Assembly: GCA_030149525.1 (NCBI GenBank)
Contig: JASBRJ010000327.1
Location: forward strand, 1-64,000
From: a bacterium
GTDB taxonomy: Bacteria; Vulcanimicrobiota; Xenobia; Xenobiales; JADMJV01
Reading direction: 5' to 3'
DNA: 64,000 bases
Shown: in pieces, positions 17,158 to 24,999 of the stretch
Layout of the letters: each line of letters opens with the position of its first letter
How positions within the stretch are numbered: position 1 is the first letter of the stretch
Made by a program: the position numbers and the translations under genes
Notes under the pieces: generated by a model
Database searches by the model: none
The model's input: only the letters and a program-made list of their open reading frames with translations
What the model was told of the DNA's origin: nothing

Positions 17158-18210
17158 CTACTCTTCGACGATCCGCAATTTGGGATAGGCTCGCTTAAGC
17201 GCTTCGAATTCGTCGAGATTTTCCGCCAAGAGGACGCGCCAGCCTTCCTTCTCCAGCGCCTTGTGACGGGCACCGTGGAACTCCCCCCGCAGAATGAGCA
17301 TGCCCTTCTCCTCAACGGGGTCGTCCACAACTGCTGGGAAAGTCATTCTGACGGTGGTTCCTCGGCCGGGGGCCGATTCTACAAACAGCTGGGCCTTGAA
17401 GGTCTCCAACCAGTTTCGTACATAGCAGATTCCAAGCCCGCGATGCCGCCCTTTGGTGGTGACGAAGGGATTTCCCAATCTACTAAGCGTGCTGCGGTCA
17501 ATTCCGTTCCCATCATCCTCAACGGTGACGATAAGTCTTTCGTTGGCCCAAGCAGCCCTAACATCAATTCTTGTAGCCTGCGCCTCTACACTGTTGTGAA
17601 AGAGATGCGAGAGAGGGAACTCCCAGCCCGGCGTGGTGGCACGGAACTCGTCGTCGACCATACAGTTGACCGACACAGTGGCATCACCACAGTCATCCTT
17701 CAACAATTGACATGCGACTTCAAGACCGTCTTTCAACGGCTTGGTCACCCCTTTGACAAGACTTCCTCGCCCCAAGAAACCAAGAGAACGGCTCCAGGCC
17801 TTCATCTCCCGAACATTGGATTCGGCGGTTTCAAGACTCTCCTTCAGCTCGCCCTCCGGACAGTCCAACAATGAAAGTTGGAGCTCGCCATGAACGGGCG
17901 TGAGAAGGTTGCGAATCTGATGAGACGCCCAACGAGCCACATCACCGTAGCCGCTCAGGAGCGGAACCTCGACTTTGTTCCTTTTGGAACCGAAGCTTTG
18001 AGAATGCTTTTGAAGAATCCCCGCATCCAGAGCCAGAGAGGCCAGGTTCTGCTGCTTGACTTTCTCCAGCAACTCGCCTCGGACAACAGGAATCCTGTTG
18101 GGCGCAACGATGCCGAGTCGAACAGAATCGTTCTTGGCTCCAAGGATTCGAATCTCAATGTCGTCGCCCACATGAACCGACTGATTTGATCTTCTAGATA
18201 TAACTAGCAT
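17158..18210 (-). CDS. CsrA fused to a histidine kinase
   Basis: 350 residues. Residues 1-70 are a complete CsrA: MLVISRRSNQSVHVGDDIEI, VRLGIVAP, with RNA-contact positions Arg6 and Arg44 kept (the usual His43 is Val). The following KQQNLASLALDAGILQ resembles the C-terminal extension by which Bacillus CsrA binds FliW. Residues about 88-292 form a full histidine kinase: H-box ASHQIRNLLTPV (His97), N-box HLFHNSVEA (Asn206), G1 EDDGNGID, G2 RGLGICYV. A 55-residue tail of unknown role follows. CsrA is normally a 60-75-residue stand-alone mRNA-binding regulator of flagellin translation. The ATG overlaps the fliW stop by seven bases. I infer signal-controlled CsrA activity. The reading frame is continuous, with no stop between the modules. 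Confidence 0.88.
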   Translation of the reverse strand: MLVISRRSNQSVHVGDDIEIRILGAKNDSVRLGIVAPNRIPVVRGELLEKVKQQNLASLALDAGILQKHSQSFGSKRNKVEVPLLSGYGDVARWASHQIRNLLTPVHGELQLSLLDCPEGELKESLETAESNVREMKAWSRSLGFLGRGSLVKGVTKPLKDGLEVACQLLKDDCGDATVSVNCMVDDEFRATTPGWEFPLSHLFHNSVEAQATRIDVRAAWANERLIVTVEDDGNGIDRSTLSRLGNPFVTTKGRHRGLGICYVRNWLETFKAQLFVESAPGRGTTVRMTFPAVVDDPVEEKGMLILRGEFHGARHKALEKEGWRVLLAENLDEFEALKRAYPKLRIVEE

Positions 18211-18641
18211 GCCTGCTCCATCGGCTCAGCCAGAGAGTAGTCACTCTCCTCCAAGATCACTTGCTCACCACAACGTCCATTCTGATGCAACACCAGAGGG
18301 GCCGCTAGATTGAGCGTCAAACCGCTCTCCCCCGGGGCCACCACACAGTAGACTGCCACTTCCCCATCGTCGGAAACTCCCAAGCGGTCCATGGTCTGAG
18401 CCGACACCCTGGGTTGGTATTCCGGGAAGTAGCGCCAAGGGTCCACCAGAGGGAGACAAACATGACTCTCCTCCATGGACTGGAGCCAGGCGAAGGGTTG
18501 AAACTCCTCGAACTTCAGCAGCACGTAGTTTTGACTTTTCTCAAATCCCGGAAGCGGAGCTTCGAATTTAAAGAGGGCTCCCGGATCCACAGTCAGTTGT
18601 CCAAAGCGATCAGATTTTATTGCCAAAGCGCTCTCAATCAT
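18204..18641 (-). CDS. fliW: flagellar assembly factor FliW
   Basis: A 145-residue FliW-family protein (GFEKSQNYVLL, FAWLQSMEESHVCLPLVDPW, YCVVAP, LNLAAPLVLH). FliW binds either flagellin or CsrA. When flagellin is exported, free FliW sequesters CsrA and flagellin translation resumes. Here it is encoded between flgL and the CsrA-kinase fusion, overlapping flgL by four bases and the fusion by seven, so the switch components are translated together. Confidence 0.93.
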   Translation of the reverse strand: MIESALAIKSDRFGQLTVDPGALFKFEAPLPGFEKSQNYVLLKFEEFQPFAWLQSMEESHVCLPLVDPWRYFPEYQPRVSAQTMDRLGVSDDGEVAVYCVVAPGESGLTLNLAAPLVLHQNGRCGEQVILEESDYSLAEPMEQAC

Positions 18642-19537
18642 CTTAGGTAATTCACCAGACTCAGTTGGGCGTTCTTGCCGGCCATTTGCATTGAAGCTTG
18701 CAAAGAAACCTCTACCGTCAGAGAGCTTGTAATCGCCTCCGTCAGGTCCGTCCCAACCAGACTCTCGTATTCCTTTCTCAAAGTTAGGACTCGCTCTGAA
18801 AGCGACTCATCCAAACGCTCTAGATGTCGGCCGGCACTACCACCCTCGCTGCGGCGCAGAAGAAGATTCTCTTCCACTTTTCCCAGCCGATCGAGGAAGG
18901 CGTCGGAGTCGAAATTTTCTTCCGTTATGGCCTTACGGATCTCAATCCCAAGCGCCATGAGATCCTCGCCTGAGCCCCTGGTGATCGCCTCCCCGTTGAG
19001 AGGGATCTTTAGCTGTCCGCCTCCCGGCAGACTCAAAGGAGGGTAGCCGTTATCCCCGTTATACTGAACGCTCTCAATCTTGCCCCCACCGCGCGTCATC
19101 TCGAACGGCTTGGTCTTGGATTTGTTTCCGCTGTAGAGATAGGTACCATTCACCTCGGTGTTAAGCTGAATAACGTTGGACTCCACCAATCGGTCAGCCT
19201 CAATTGCCAAGGTGTCTGCGACCTGGAATCCTCGACCGTCGCTGCCCCGCTCCAGAACAATAGAGCGCAAAGCCCGAACGTTCTGAGTCAATTGGTCAAG
19301 CACCTGATCACTCTGGGCTAAAAAGTTCTTACCCTGGTCCATCAAGCGACGATCCTGCTCCATGGAACTCACCGTCTTCTCAATCTTCGAGGCCTGGCGG
19401 TAGGCGCTGGGATCGTCACTGGCCCGGTTGACGCGCGTCCCAGTGGCGATCTGCTCCTGCAACTTCTGCAGCGCCTTGCGGTTGTTTTCTATACCGGCTT
19501 GGAGTGTGTCGTGGACTCCTCGGTCATGGATTCTCAT
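18638..19537 (-). CDS. flgL: flagellar hook-filament junction protein FlgL
   Basis: A 299-residue flagellin-like junction protein. The N-terminal D0/D1 region reads LQKLQEQIATGTRVNRASDD, and a C-terminal helical region ends in MAGKNAQLSLVNYLR. It is exported by the flagellar secretion system and joins hook to filament with FlgK. ATG at 19537 overlaps the flgK stop by one base. Confidence 0.93.
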   Translation of the reverse strand: MRIHDRGVHDTLQAGIENNRKALQKLQEQIATGTRVNRASDDPSAYRQASKIEKTVSSMEQDRRLMDQGKNFLAQSDQVLDQLTQNVRALRSIVLERGSDGRGFQVADTLAIEADRLVESNVIQLNTEVNGTYLYSGNKSKTKPFEMTRGGGKIESVQYNGDNGYPPLSLPGGGQLKIPLNGEAITRGSGEDLMALGIEIRKAITEENFDSDAFLDRLGKVEENLLLRRSEGGSAGRHLERLDESLSERVLTLRKEYESLVGTDLTEAITSSLTVEVSLQASMQMAGKNAQLSLVNYLR

Positions 19538-21186
19538 TAGTTCCTCCCGAGATTGATCACAGTACTCAAGATTTCATCGGCGACCGTAGCTACCCGAGCG
19601 GCCGCGGCAAAAGACTGTTGGTAGCGCTCTAACTTCAAAAGTTCTTCGTCGGTGGAGACCGCATGGACAGAATCCCGACGCCCCTGAGCGTCCTCTTCCA
19701 GGATACCCGCCCGCGCTGCCGTGTTTTGGGCCGTGCGTCGAAAGGTCCCGGACCCCGTCCGCATAGCGATAAGACGATCCTCTAGACGTGTGGTATTATC
19801 GAGCGTATTCTGCATGGAGCGAAGGACGCTCCCGTCACCCGGTATGGCCGGTGTGGAGACAGCCGTATCCAGGCCGAGAATCTGAGAAAGATTTCCACTG
19901 TTGTCGGAGACTGTGATATCGGGTGGCCCTGGCACGGTAGGATCTCGTTGCAGGATCACTTTTCCGGTCGCTTCATCGAACTCGGCGATCACTCCGGTAC
20001 CATTGAACTTATCCAGAATCTGAGCCAGCGACTCACCGTCGGACCAGGTCACAAGATTTCCGTTGACGTTCATTTGGCCGGTGGTCGCCGGGGCAACGTT
20101 GAGCGAGCCGCTCTGGGCTGCCAGCGTATTGTCGGCGCTGAAGCTGCCTGTATATATTCGGTCTGGACTTGTGAGACGAGCGGCCGCCGAAGCGAGATTA
20201 TTGGAATCGGTAATGGCAAGTTTGATATCCAGAGCGCCGGTGCCGCTAAACAGATCTCGACCGGTTCCTCCGTCAAGGCCGTAGCCCACACGATGAACCG
20301 CGTTGAGATCGGCCATCAAATTCTGGGCCATAGTATCCAGATCCGATTGGAATCCCGGCAAAACTTCCCGCTGAAAGGACACCAGAGCCCCCAGGGAACC
20401 CTCGTCGACTTCCAGCACCTGGCCGGCCTCATTGAGTAACTGATTATCAGAGTTCAGGGTAAGATTTTCATGGTGATCCCCGAAGAGAATCTGGCGTCCG
20501 TCGAGGTAGACGGCCATGGCGCCGCCCTGCTGCTCCACAAATCGAACCTCGGCAATGCCGCTGAGTTTGTCCATCAAAGCATCCCGCTCGTCTAAAAGAG
20601 CGTTCTTACCGGAAGTCTTGCCCCAGGCGGGCATCCTCTTGTTCAGATCGGCAAGCTGCGCCAAAGTGGAGTTAAACTCTCCCACCTTGTCCTGGAGCCT
20701 CTCTTGGGACTCTTCACCAACGGCGCTCAAATCGCGAGAACTCGAGCGAAAGCGCTCGGTGAGGTCTTCCATTTTCTGAAAAAGATCGGCTCGAAGTGCC
20801 TGATCGTCGGGGCGATTAGCCACCTCAAGCAAGCTCAAACGCACGTCTTGAGCCGCTTCTGTCAAGCCCGCTCCCTCGCCGAGGGTGGATTCCAGGCGTT
20901 CGGCCAAGGAATCGATAGAGCGAGCTCCCTCCGCTTCCGTGTGATAGGAGCGGAAGGCTTTATCCAGCAAGGCGTCTCTTGTTCGCTCAAAGCCTTCTAC
21001 GATAACGCCTAGACCGTGGGTGTGATTGGTCAAACGTTGTTGGGCAGGACCCACGTTCTTCACTAACGCGGTTTGCCGCGTGTAGTTGGGGTCTTGCGCA
21101 CCGGAAATATTCCGGCTGGTTATCTCCACCTGCAGTTTTGCAGCGAGGAGAGAACTTGAGGCTATATGAAGCGAGTTGAGACTCAT
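19537..21186 (-). CDS. flgK: flagellar hook-associated protein FlgK
   Basis: A 549-residue protein with the FlgK N-terminus (LHIASSSLLAAKLQVEITSR, NISGAQDPNYTRQTA) and C-terminal rod-like motif (LLKLERYQQSFAAAARVATV). It forms the first hook-filament junction zone and is exported by the flagellar secretion system. It overlaps flgN by four bases at the 5' end and flgL by one at the 3' end. Confidence 0.95.
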   Translation of the reverse strand: MSLNSLHIASSSLLAAKLQVEITSRNISGAQDPNYTRQTALVKNVGPAQQRLTNHTHGLGVIVEGFERTRDALLDKAFRSYHTEAEGARSIDSLAERLESTLGEGAGLTEAAQDVRLSLLEVANRPDDQALRADLFQKMEDLTERFRSSSRDLSAVGEESQERLQDKVGEFNSTLAQLADLNKRMPAWGKTSGKNALLDERDALMDKLSGIAEVRFVEQQGGAMAVYLDGRQILFGDHHENLTLNSDNQLLNEAGQVLEVDEGSLGALVSFQREVLPGFQSDLDTMAQNLMADLNAVHRVGYGLDGGTGRDLFSGTGALDIKLAITDSNNLASAAARLTSPDRIYTGSFSADNTLAAQSGSLNVAPATTGQMNVNGNLVTWSDGESLAQILDKFNGTGVIAEFDEATGKVILQRDPTVPGPPDITVSDNSGNLSQILGLDTAVSTPAIPGDGSVLRSMQNTLDNTTRLEDRLIAMRTGSGTFRRTAQNTAARAGILEEDAQGRRDSVHAVSTDEELLKLERYQQSFAAAARVATVADEILSTVINLGRN

Positions 21187-21428
21187 GGCCTGGTGTAGGT
21201 CGCTCGAGCTTTACCGGGTTGTGGTCCGAAGGCCGAGAGCAACTCTCGATTCAGACGGCGGCAGCGCTTGAGCAGCCGGGGCTCCATTTCTTCTTGCCCT
21301 AGACTCTCGACCAGGTGGAGTTTCTCGCAGAGAAGCTCACCCAATCGGGAGAAGTCGCCTTGAATCAGAACCTGGAATTCTTCCCGGAGGATCTGTTCAA
21401 GGCGCTCCAATCTTTGATTAGAGGACAT
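21183..21428 (-). CDS. flgN: FlgN-like export chaperone
   Basis: A short (81-residue) helical protein (LERLEQILREEFQVLIQGDF) between flgM and flgK, where FlgN, the chaperone for FlgK and FlgL, is usually encoded. It is shorter than enteric FlgN (about 140 residues). The assignment rests on position, size and the helical heptad pattern more than on strict motifs. It overlaps both neighbours. Confidence 0.7.
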   Translation of the reverse strand: MSSNQRLERLEQILREEFQVLIQGDFSRLGELLCEKLHLVESLGQEEMEPRLLKRCRRLNRELLSAFGPQPGKARATYTRP

Positions 21429-21708
21429 CCGAAAGCTTCTCGGCCAATTTGTCTAAATTGACCTCGTAGGTTCCAGACTCGATCCTCTGCTTAATATCGT
21501 TGACGAGATCCGTTCTGGTATCAGGCGCGTTTCGAACCAGCTGCGAAAGCTCGGACATCTGCCGCGCTGAATCACTTACATCCACGCGACTTCCTCCTCT
21601 TGGCTTTGCTGAGCTCTCCACAGAACCCGAACTCTGAGCCGCGGTGGGCCCTCCAACTCGATGACTCCCACTGGGCGGGATGTTATTTGGTGTACCCGAT
21701 ACAGTCAT
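21418..21708 (-). CDS. flgM: anti-sigma-28 factor FlgM
   Basis: 96 residues. A disordered Ser/Gly/Pro-rich N-terminus leads into the FlgM C-terminal helices (VDVSDSARQMSELSQLV, VNDIKQRIESGTYEVNLDKL). It binds and inhibits FliA until it is exported through a finished hook. It is the first gene of the flgM-flgN-flgK-flgL-fliW-csrA/kinase unit, with a sigma-28-like promoter about 55 bases upstream, so it is probably under FliA feedback. Confidence 0.92.
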   Translation of the reverse strand: MTVSGTPNNIPPSGSHRVGGPTAAQSSGSVESSAKPRGGSRVDVSDSARQMSELSQLVRNAPDTRTDLVNDIKQRIESGTYEVNLDKLAEKLSDVL

Positions 21709-21763
21709 TGCTTTATCCTCTCCGGTCGGTTTTCAGGCCGACTTTCCATCTCTTTTATTTCTA

Positions 21764-21790
21764 TTGTCGGTCGTATGGGAAAACACTTTA
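21764..21790 (-). promoter_or_regulatory. sigma-28-like promoter of the flgM operon
   Basis: On the minus strand, TAAAGTGT at the -35 (consensus TAAAGTTT), then ACCGACAA at the -10 with 15 bases after TAAA. The -35 overlaps the last codon of the HDOD gene. The start would fall about 50 bases before flgM. Confidence 0.6.
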
Positions 21791-22687
21791 GCTTGCTTTG
21801 CTTTTTAATCCCACGTAGTTTCCGAGCTCCTCGAACTCGGATTCCGCAACCTTCACGGCCTCGATAACCTCTTGGCTATCCAGACCGAACTCTTCTAAGA
21901 ATCGCACATTCCACTCGTCGGTGCCATCCTCATGATTAGCCCAGCCCTGTTTGGCTAGAGCAACCAGAGTTGCCGGTCGGCGATGTACACCGGCGTCTTC
22001 GGGGTTGTGTAGGTGTCGGACACAAGCCACCAGGAGTTCCGGAAGTTTCCAGGACTCACACGTAAAAGCACCTATTTCAGCACGGTCGATACCGAGAAAG
22101 TCTCTCTCAACTGCGAGCGGATCTTCCTCGTCCTTAATTCGCTCCATCAAGGCTGCGTGCTCTCTAGGAGCAAATTTCCGCAGCACGGAGTTTCCAATAT
22201 CATGAAGCATCCCGGCCACGAACAGCTCTTCCGGGCACTTCAGGCCCGCAATCTGAGCCAAATTCTTGGCTGTCAATCCGGTTCCCATCGAAGCTCTCCA
22301 CAACTTGGTCTGCTCATTGCCGGTGCCGGCAAAAAACGAGTCATAGGAGGCCAGACAGAAACAGAGGCTTCTAACCACATTAAGACCCAGCATACTGACA
22401 GCCTGAGTCACGGACATAACCTTTGTGGATACTCCATAGTAGGCAGAGTTGACCATCCTTAGTACTCGAATCGAGAGCGACTGGTCGGTGGAAATCACCT
22501 TCCCAAGATCGCGCGCCGACACAAAAGGAGAATTCAAAATACTCAGGAGCTTGCGATACACAAAAGGTATCGTATCCAAGTCTCCCAGGCGCGATTTAAT
22601 TTTCTCCTTAAACTGCTCCGGGTCAACCGGCTCAGTAAAGACCGCCTCGGCCTTCGACTGATTCTTGCCGTAACAAATTTTCCTCAA
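21788..22687 (-). CDS. HDOD-domain signalling protein
   Basis: A 299-residue protein. About residues 30-230 are an HDOD domain (LPFVYRK-like IPFVYRKLLSILNSP, VLRMVNSAYYG, AVSMLGLNVVRSL, FVAGMLHDIGNSVLRKF). HDOD domains are catalytically inactive relatives of HD phosphohydrolases and often act in motility and c-di-GMP signalling. The start is TTG 22687; a short upstream open frame ends over it (22684-22719). It has its own sigma-28-like promoter divergent from flgF and is probably co-regulated with flagellar genes. Its specific role is unknown. Confidence 0.85.
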   Translation of the reverse strand: MRKICYGKNQSKAEAVFTEPVDPEQFKEKIKSRLGDLDTIPFVYRKLLSILNSPFVSARDLGKVISTDQSLSIRVLRMVNSAYYGVSTKVMSVTQAVSMLGLNVVRSLCFCLASYDSFFAGTGNEQTKLWRASMGTGLTAKNLAQIAGLKCPEELFVAGMLHDIGNSVLRKFAPREHAALMERIKDEEDPLAVERDFLGIDRAEIGAFTCESWKLPELLVACVRHLHNPEDAGVHRRPATLVALAKQGWANHEDGTDEWNVRFLEEFGLDSQEVIEAVKVAESEFEELGNYVGLKSKAS

Positions 22688-22719
22688 AACTTGGTTCCTC
22701 GCTCTCCAAATCTGGACAT
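22684..22719 (-). other. 11-codon upstream open frame coupled to the HDOD gene
   Basis: An ATG at 22719 follows a perfect AGGAGG by nine bases and encodes MSRFGERGTKF; its stop TGA overlaps the TTG of the HDOD gene (TTGA). It may be a leader that couples translation, or the true HDOD start separated by a one-base frameshift. Confidence 0.4.
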
Positions 22720-22734
22720 GTGTTTCTGCCTCCT

Positions 22735-22761
22735 ATATCGGCGCCTGAAAAAAAAAATTGA
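22735..22761 (-). promoter_or_regulatory. sigma-28-like promoter of the HDOD gene
   Basis: On the minus strand, TCAATTTT, 11 bases, GCCGATAT, against the consensus TAAAGTTT, 11 bases, GCCGATAA. The -10 matches at 7 of 8. It lies immediately upstream of the AGGAGG site of the leader frame. Confidence 0.6.
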
Positions 22762-22765
22762 GGGC

Positions 22766-22792
22766 TTAATTTAAAAAATCTCATGCCGATAG
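22766..22792 (+). promoter_or_regulatory. sigma-28-like promoter of the flgF operon
   Basis: TTAA, 15 bases, GCCGATAG (7 of 8 at the -10). It is divergent from, and only four bases away from, the HDOD promoter, and 40 bases before the flgF start. Confidence 0.55.
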
Positions 22793-22831
22793 CTCCGGTA
22801 CAGCGTGATACACGCGAAATGGAGGCGGGAT

Positions 22832-23500
22832 ATGCTAGTCAAAGGTATACAACGGATGACAAATGGAGTGGTAGACGAGTTTGTCCGCGCCAGAGCCGTT
22901 GCCCAAAACCAGGCCAACCTTGACACCCCGGGTTTCAAACAAACCCTCCACGGTGTACGACAGGGCGTTCTCGACCGCTGGAGAGACGACACCCACGGCC
23001 CTTTAAAAGAAACGGGGCGAGGATTGGACATCGCCGCACCTCCCGGAGTCTACTTCGAAGTCGAAAAAGATGGCCAAGCCGTTCTCACAACCCGCGGCGA
23101 CCTCCGGATGGACCCCCAGGGCTTCCTAACGGTGGGAAGCGGAGAGAAAATTCTCGATCGGGCCGGCAATACCATTAAAGTCGAAAGCCTCGATAGCACA
23201 ACCATCGACCAGAGCGGAAACGTTTACTCCGACCGAAAAATCGTCGCCACTCTTAATCGCGTAAGAGTGGACGAAGTGGACCAGCTGGGCGGAACTCTTT
23301 TCACCCCTAAAGTGGATACGAAAATTGCCGAAGATACTGGTGAGCTGAGTATCGGCTCACTCACCGCTTCCAACGCCGACCTGACAAGAAACCAGACAGA
23401 CTTAATCGCCACCATTCACCGCGCTCAGATCTATACACAGGCCGCAACCCTACAAGACGGCACGATAGACAGAGCGATCCGAGCGCTCCTCGGAAACTAA
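22832..23500 (+). CDS. flgF: flagellar proximal rod protein FlgF
   Basis: 222 residues from ATG 22832, six bases after GGAGG. It is a FlgE/F/G-family protein with an N-terminal rod motif in degenerate form (ARAVAQNQANLDTPGFKQT) and a C-terminal FlgG-like motif (LTRNQTDLIATIHRAQIYTQ). It is the shorter of the two rod paralogues here and lies directly before flgG, which supports FlgF. It is exported to build the rod between the MS ring and the hook. Confidence 0.88.
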   Translation: MLVKGIQRMTNGVVDEFVRARAVAQNQANLDTPGFKQTLHGVRQGVLDRWRDDTHGPLKETGRGLDIAAPPGVYFEVEKDGQAVLTTRGDLRMDPQGFLTVGSGEKILDRAGNTIKVESLDSTTIDQSGNVYSDRKIVATLNRVRVDEVDQLGGTLFTPKVDTKIAEDTGELSIGSLTASNADLTRNQTDLIATIHRAQIYTQAATLQDGTIDRAIRALLGN

Positions 23501-23534
23501 CAGATAAAAGAAAGCGTCAAGGAGACCTTCTAAC

Positions 23535-24320
23535 ATGATAAGAGCACTGAGAACAGCAGCAACCGGAATGTCCGCCCAGCAGATGAACGTGGACACCATC
23601 GCCAACAACCTGGCCAACGTCAATACCACCGGCTTCAAAAGAACTCGGATGGATTTCCAAGACATTTTCTATCAACAGATTCGTCCTGCGGGAACCCCTA
23701 CCGCCGAACGCCAGTCGCCCACCGGCCTTCAGGTTGGCCTGGGCGTCCGAGCCGCAGCCACCCAAAAACTTTTCTCCCAGGGTGCCCTAGAAGAGTCCGG
23801 AAATCAACTGGATATGGCCATCGAAGGGCACGGCTTCTTTCAAGTCACCCTCCCCGACGGTACCATCGGGTTCACCCGCGACGGCTCTTTCAAACGCGAC
23901 GGCGAAGGCAATGTCGTTACCTCCGACGGCCTCCTGCTTGAGCCCGGCATCACCGTTCCCGCCGACGCCACCCTCATCTCCATCTCCGCAGACGGTACCA
24001 TCTCCGCCCAGGTGGCCGGTCAGGATGAGCCTCAAGTTCTGGGAGAGATTCAACTGGCAAGCTTCCCCAACCCCGCGGGGCTCAACGCCATCGGCAAGAA
24101 CCTCTTTCGAAAATCGCCGGCTAGCGGAGAGCCCACCATCAACGCTCCCGGCACCGCCGGCTTCGGAACTATCGCTCAAGGCTTCACGGAAAAGTCCAAC
24201 GTCGATGTGGTCACCGAAATGGTGGGAATGATCTCCGCCCAAAGAGCCTATGAGGTGAACTCCCGCGTCATCACCGGCGTCGACCAGATGCTGGAGACTG
24301 CGGCAGGCCTGCTGCGATGA
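23535..24320 (+). CDS. flgG: flagellar distal rod protein FlgG
   Basis: 261 residues, typical of FlgG: IRALRTAATGMSAQQMNVDT, IANNLANVNTTGFKRTRMDF, and a C-terminal MVGMISAQRAYEVNSRVITG. It forms the distal rod. GGAG lies before the ATG, and the stop overlaps the flgA start (ATGA). Confidence 0.97.
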   Translation: MIRALRTAATGMSAQQMNVDTIANNLANVNTTGFKRTRMDFQDIFYQQIRPAGTPTAERQSPTGLQVGLGVRAAATQKLFSQGALEESGNQLDMAIEGHGFFQVTLPDGTIGFTRDGSFKRDGEGNVVTSDGLLLEPGITVPADATLISISADGTISAQVAGQDEPQVLGEIQLASFPNPAGLNAIGKNLFRKSPASGEPTINAPGTAGFGTIAQGFTEKSNVDVVTEMVGMISAQRAYEVNSRVITGVDQMLETAAGLLR

Positions 24321-24991
24321 TCAGACATCTTCTTCTCATAGTCTTTCTTTTGGCTAGCCCCCTGCTGGCCGACACCTGGATCTCAGGCGAAGTCATTATG
24401 GAGCAGGCCTATAACGCCCTGGAAATACCCCAGGAAGCCCTCGACGTTCGTTACCGCCCCGCCGGTATAAATGTTGAGGACGGACAAAGAACCTGGTCTA
24501 CGGAAGTGGTGAACGGCCCGGAGAGCAATAGTCCTCGTGTAAGGGTACGTTTGGAAATCGACGGAGACCTGAGGCAAAGTTGGATCGTGGGATTCGCCCG
24601 GCGCAGAACCGTTCTGTGCTATGTCACCCCGAAGGACCTCATCCCCGGTAAGCTCATTGATGTGGAGCAACTGGAACTGGTGGAGAAGTACTGGGACGGA
24701 CACGGGCAGCCTATCACCGACAGAGAAGATCTGTTGGGCCGACAGAGCCGACGTTATCTGGAAGCCGGAAGTATCCTGAACAAACGAGACTTGATCCTTC
24801 GACCTGTCATCTCACGCGGAGACACCGTGGTGGTCAATCTCAATCAGGACAACTTGAACCTCTCCTTCGAGGGAGTGGCCAAGCGGCCCGGATATCCCGG
24901 GCGGGTCCTCCCGGTGACCACTCCGGCGGGAAAGACCTTCGACGTATGGGTGGACTATAAGGGCAACATTCGGCCCGTTGAGGACTCGTAG
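24317..24991 (+). CDS. flgA: P-ring assembly chaperone FlgA
   Basis: A 224-residue exported protein with signal peptide (LLLIVFLLASPLLA) and a C-terminal SAF/FlgA domain (LVEKYWDGHG region, SRRYLEAGSILNKRDL, VAKRPGYPGRVLPVTTPAGK). It is a periplasmic chaperone for FlgI. It overlaps flgG by four bases and is followed by flgH and flgI, so the unit builds the rod and its bushing rings. Confidence 0.9.
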   Translation: MIRHLLLIVFLLASPLLADTWISGEVIMEQAYNALEIPQEALDVRYRPAGINVEDGQRTWSTEVVNGPESNSPRVRVRLEIDGDLRQSWIVGFARRRTVLCYVTPKDLIPGKLIDVEQLELVEKYWDGHGQPITDREDLLGRQSRRYLEAGSILNKRDLILRPVISRGDTVVVNLNQDNLNLSFEGVAKRPGYPGRVLPVTTPAGKTFDVWVDYKGNIRPVEDS

Positions 24992-24999
24992 TCAAGAAA

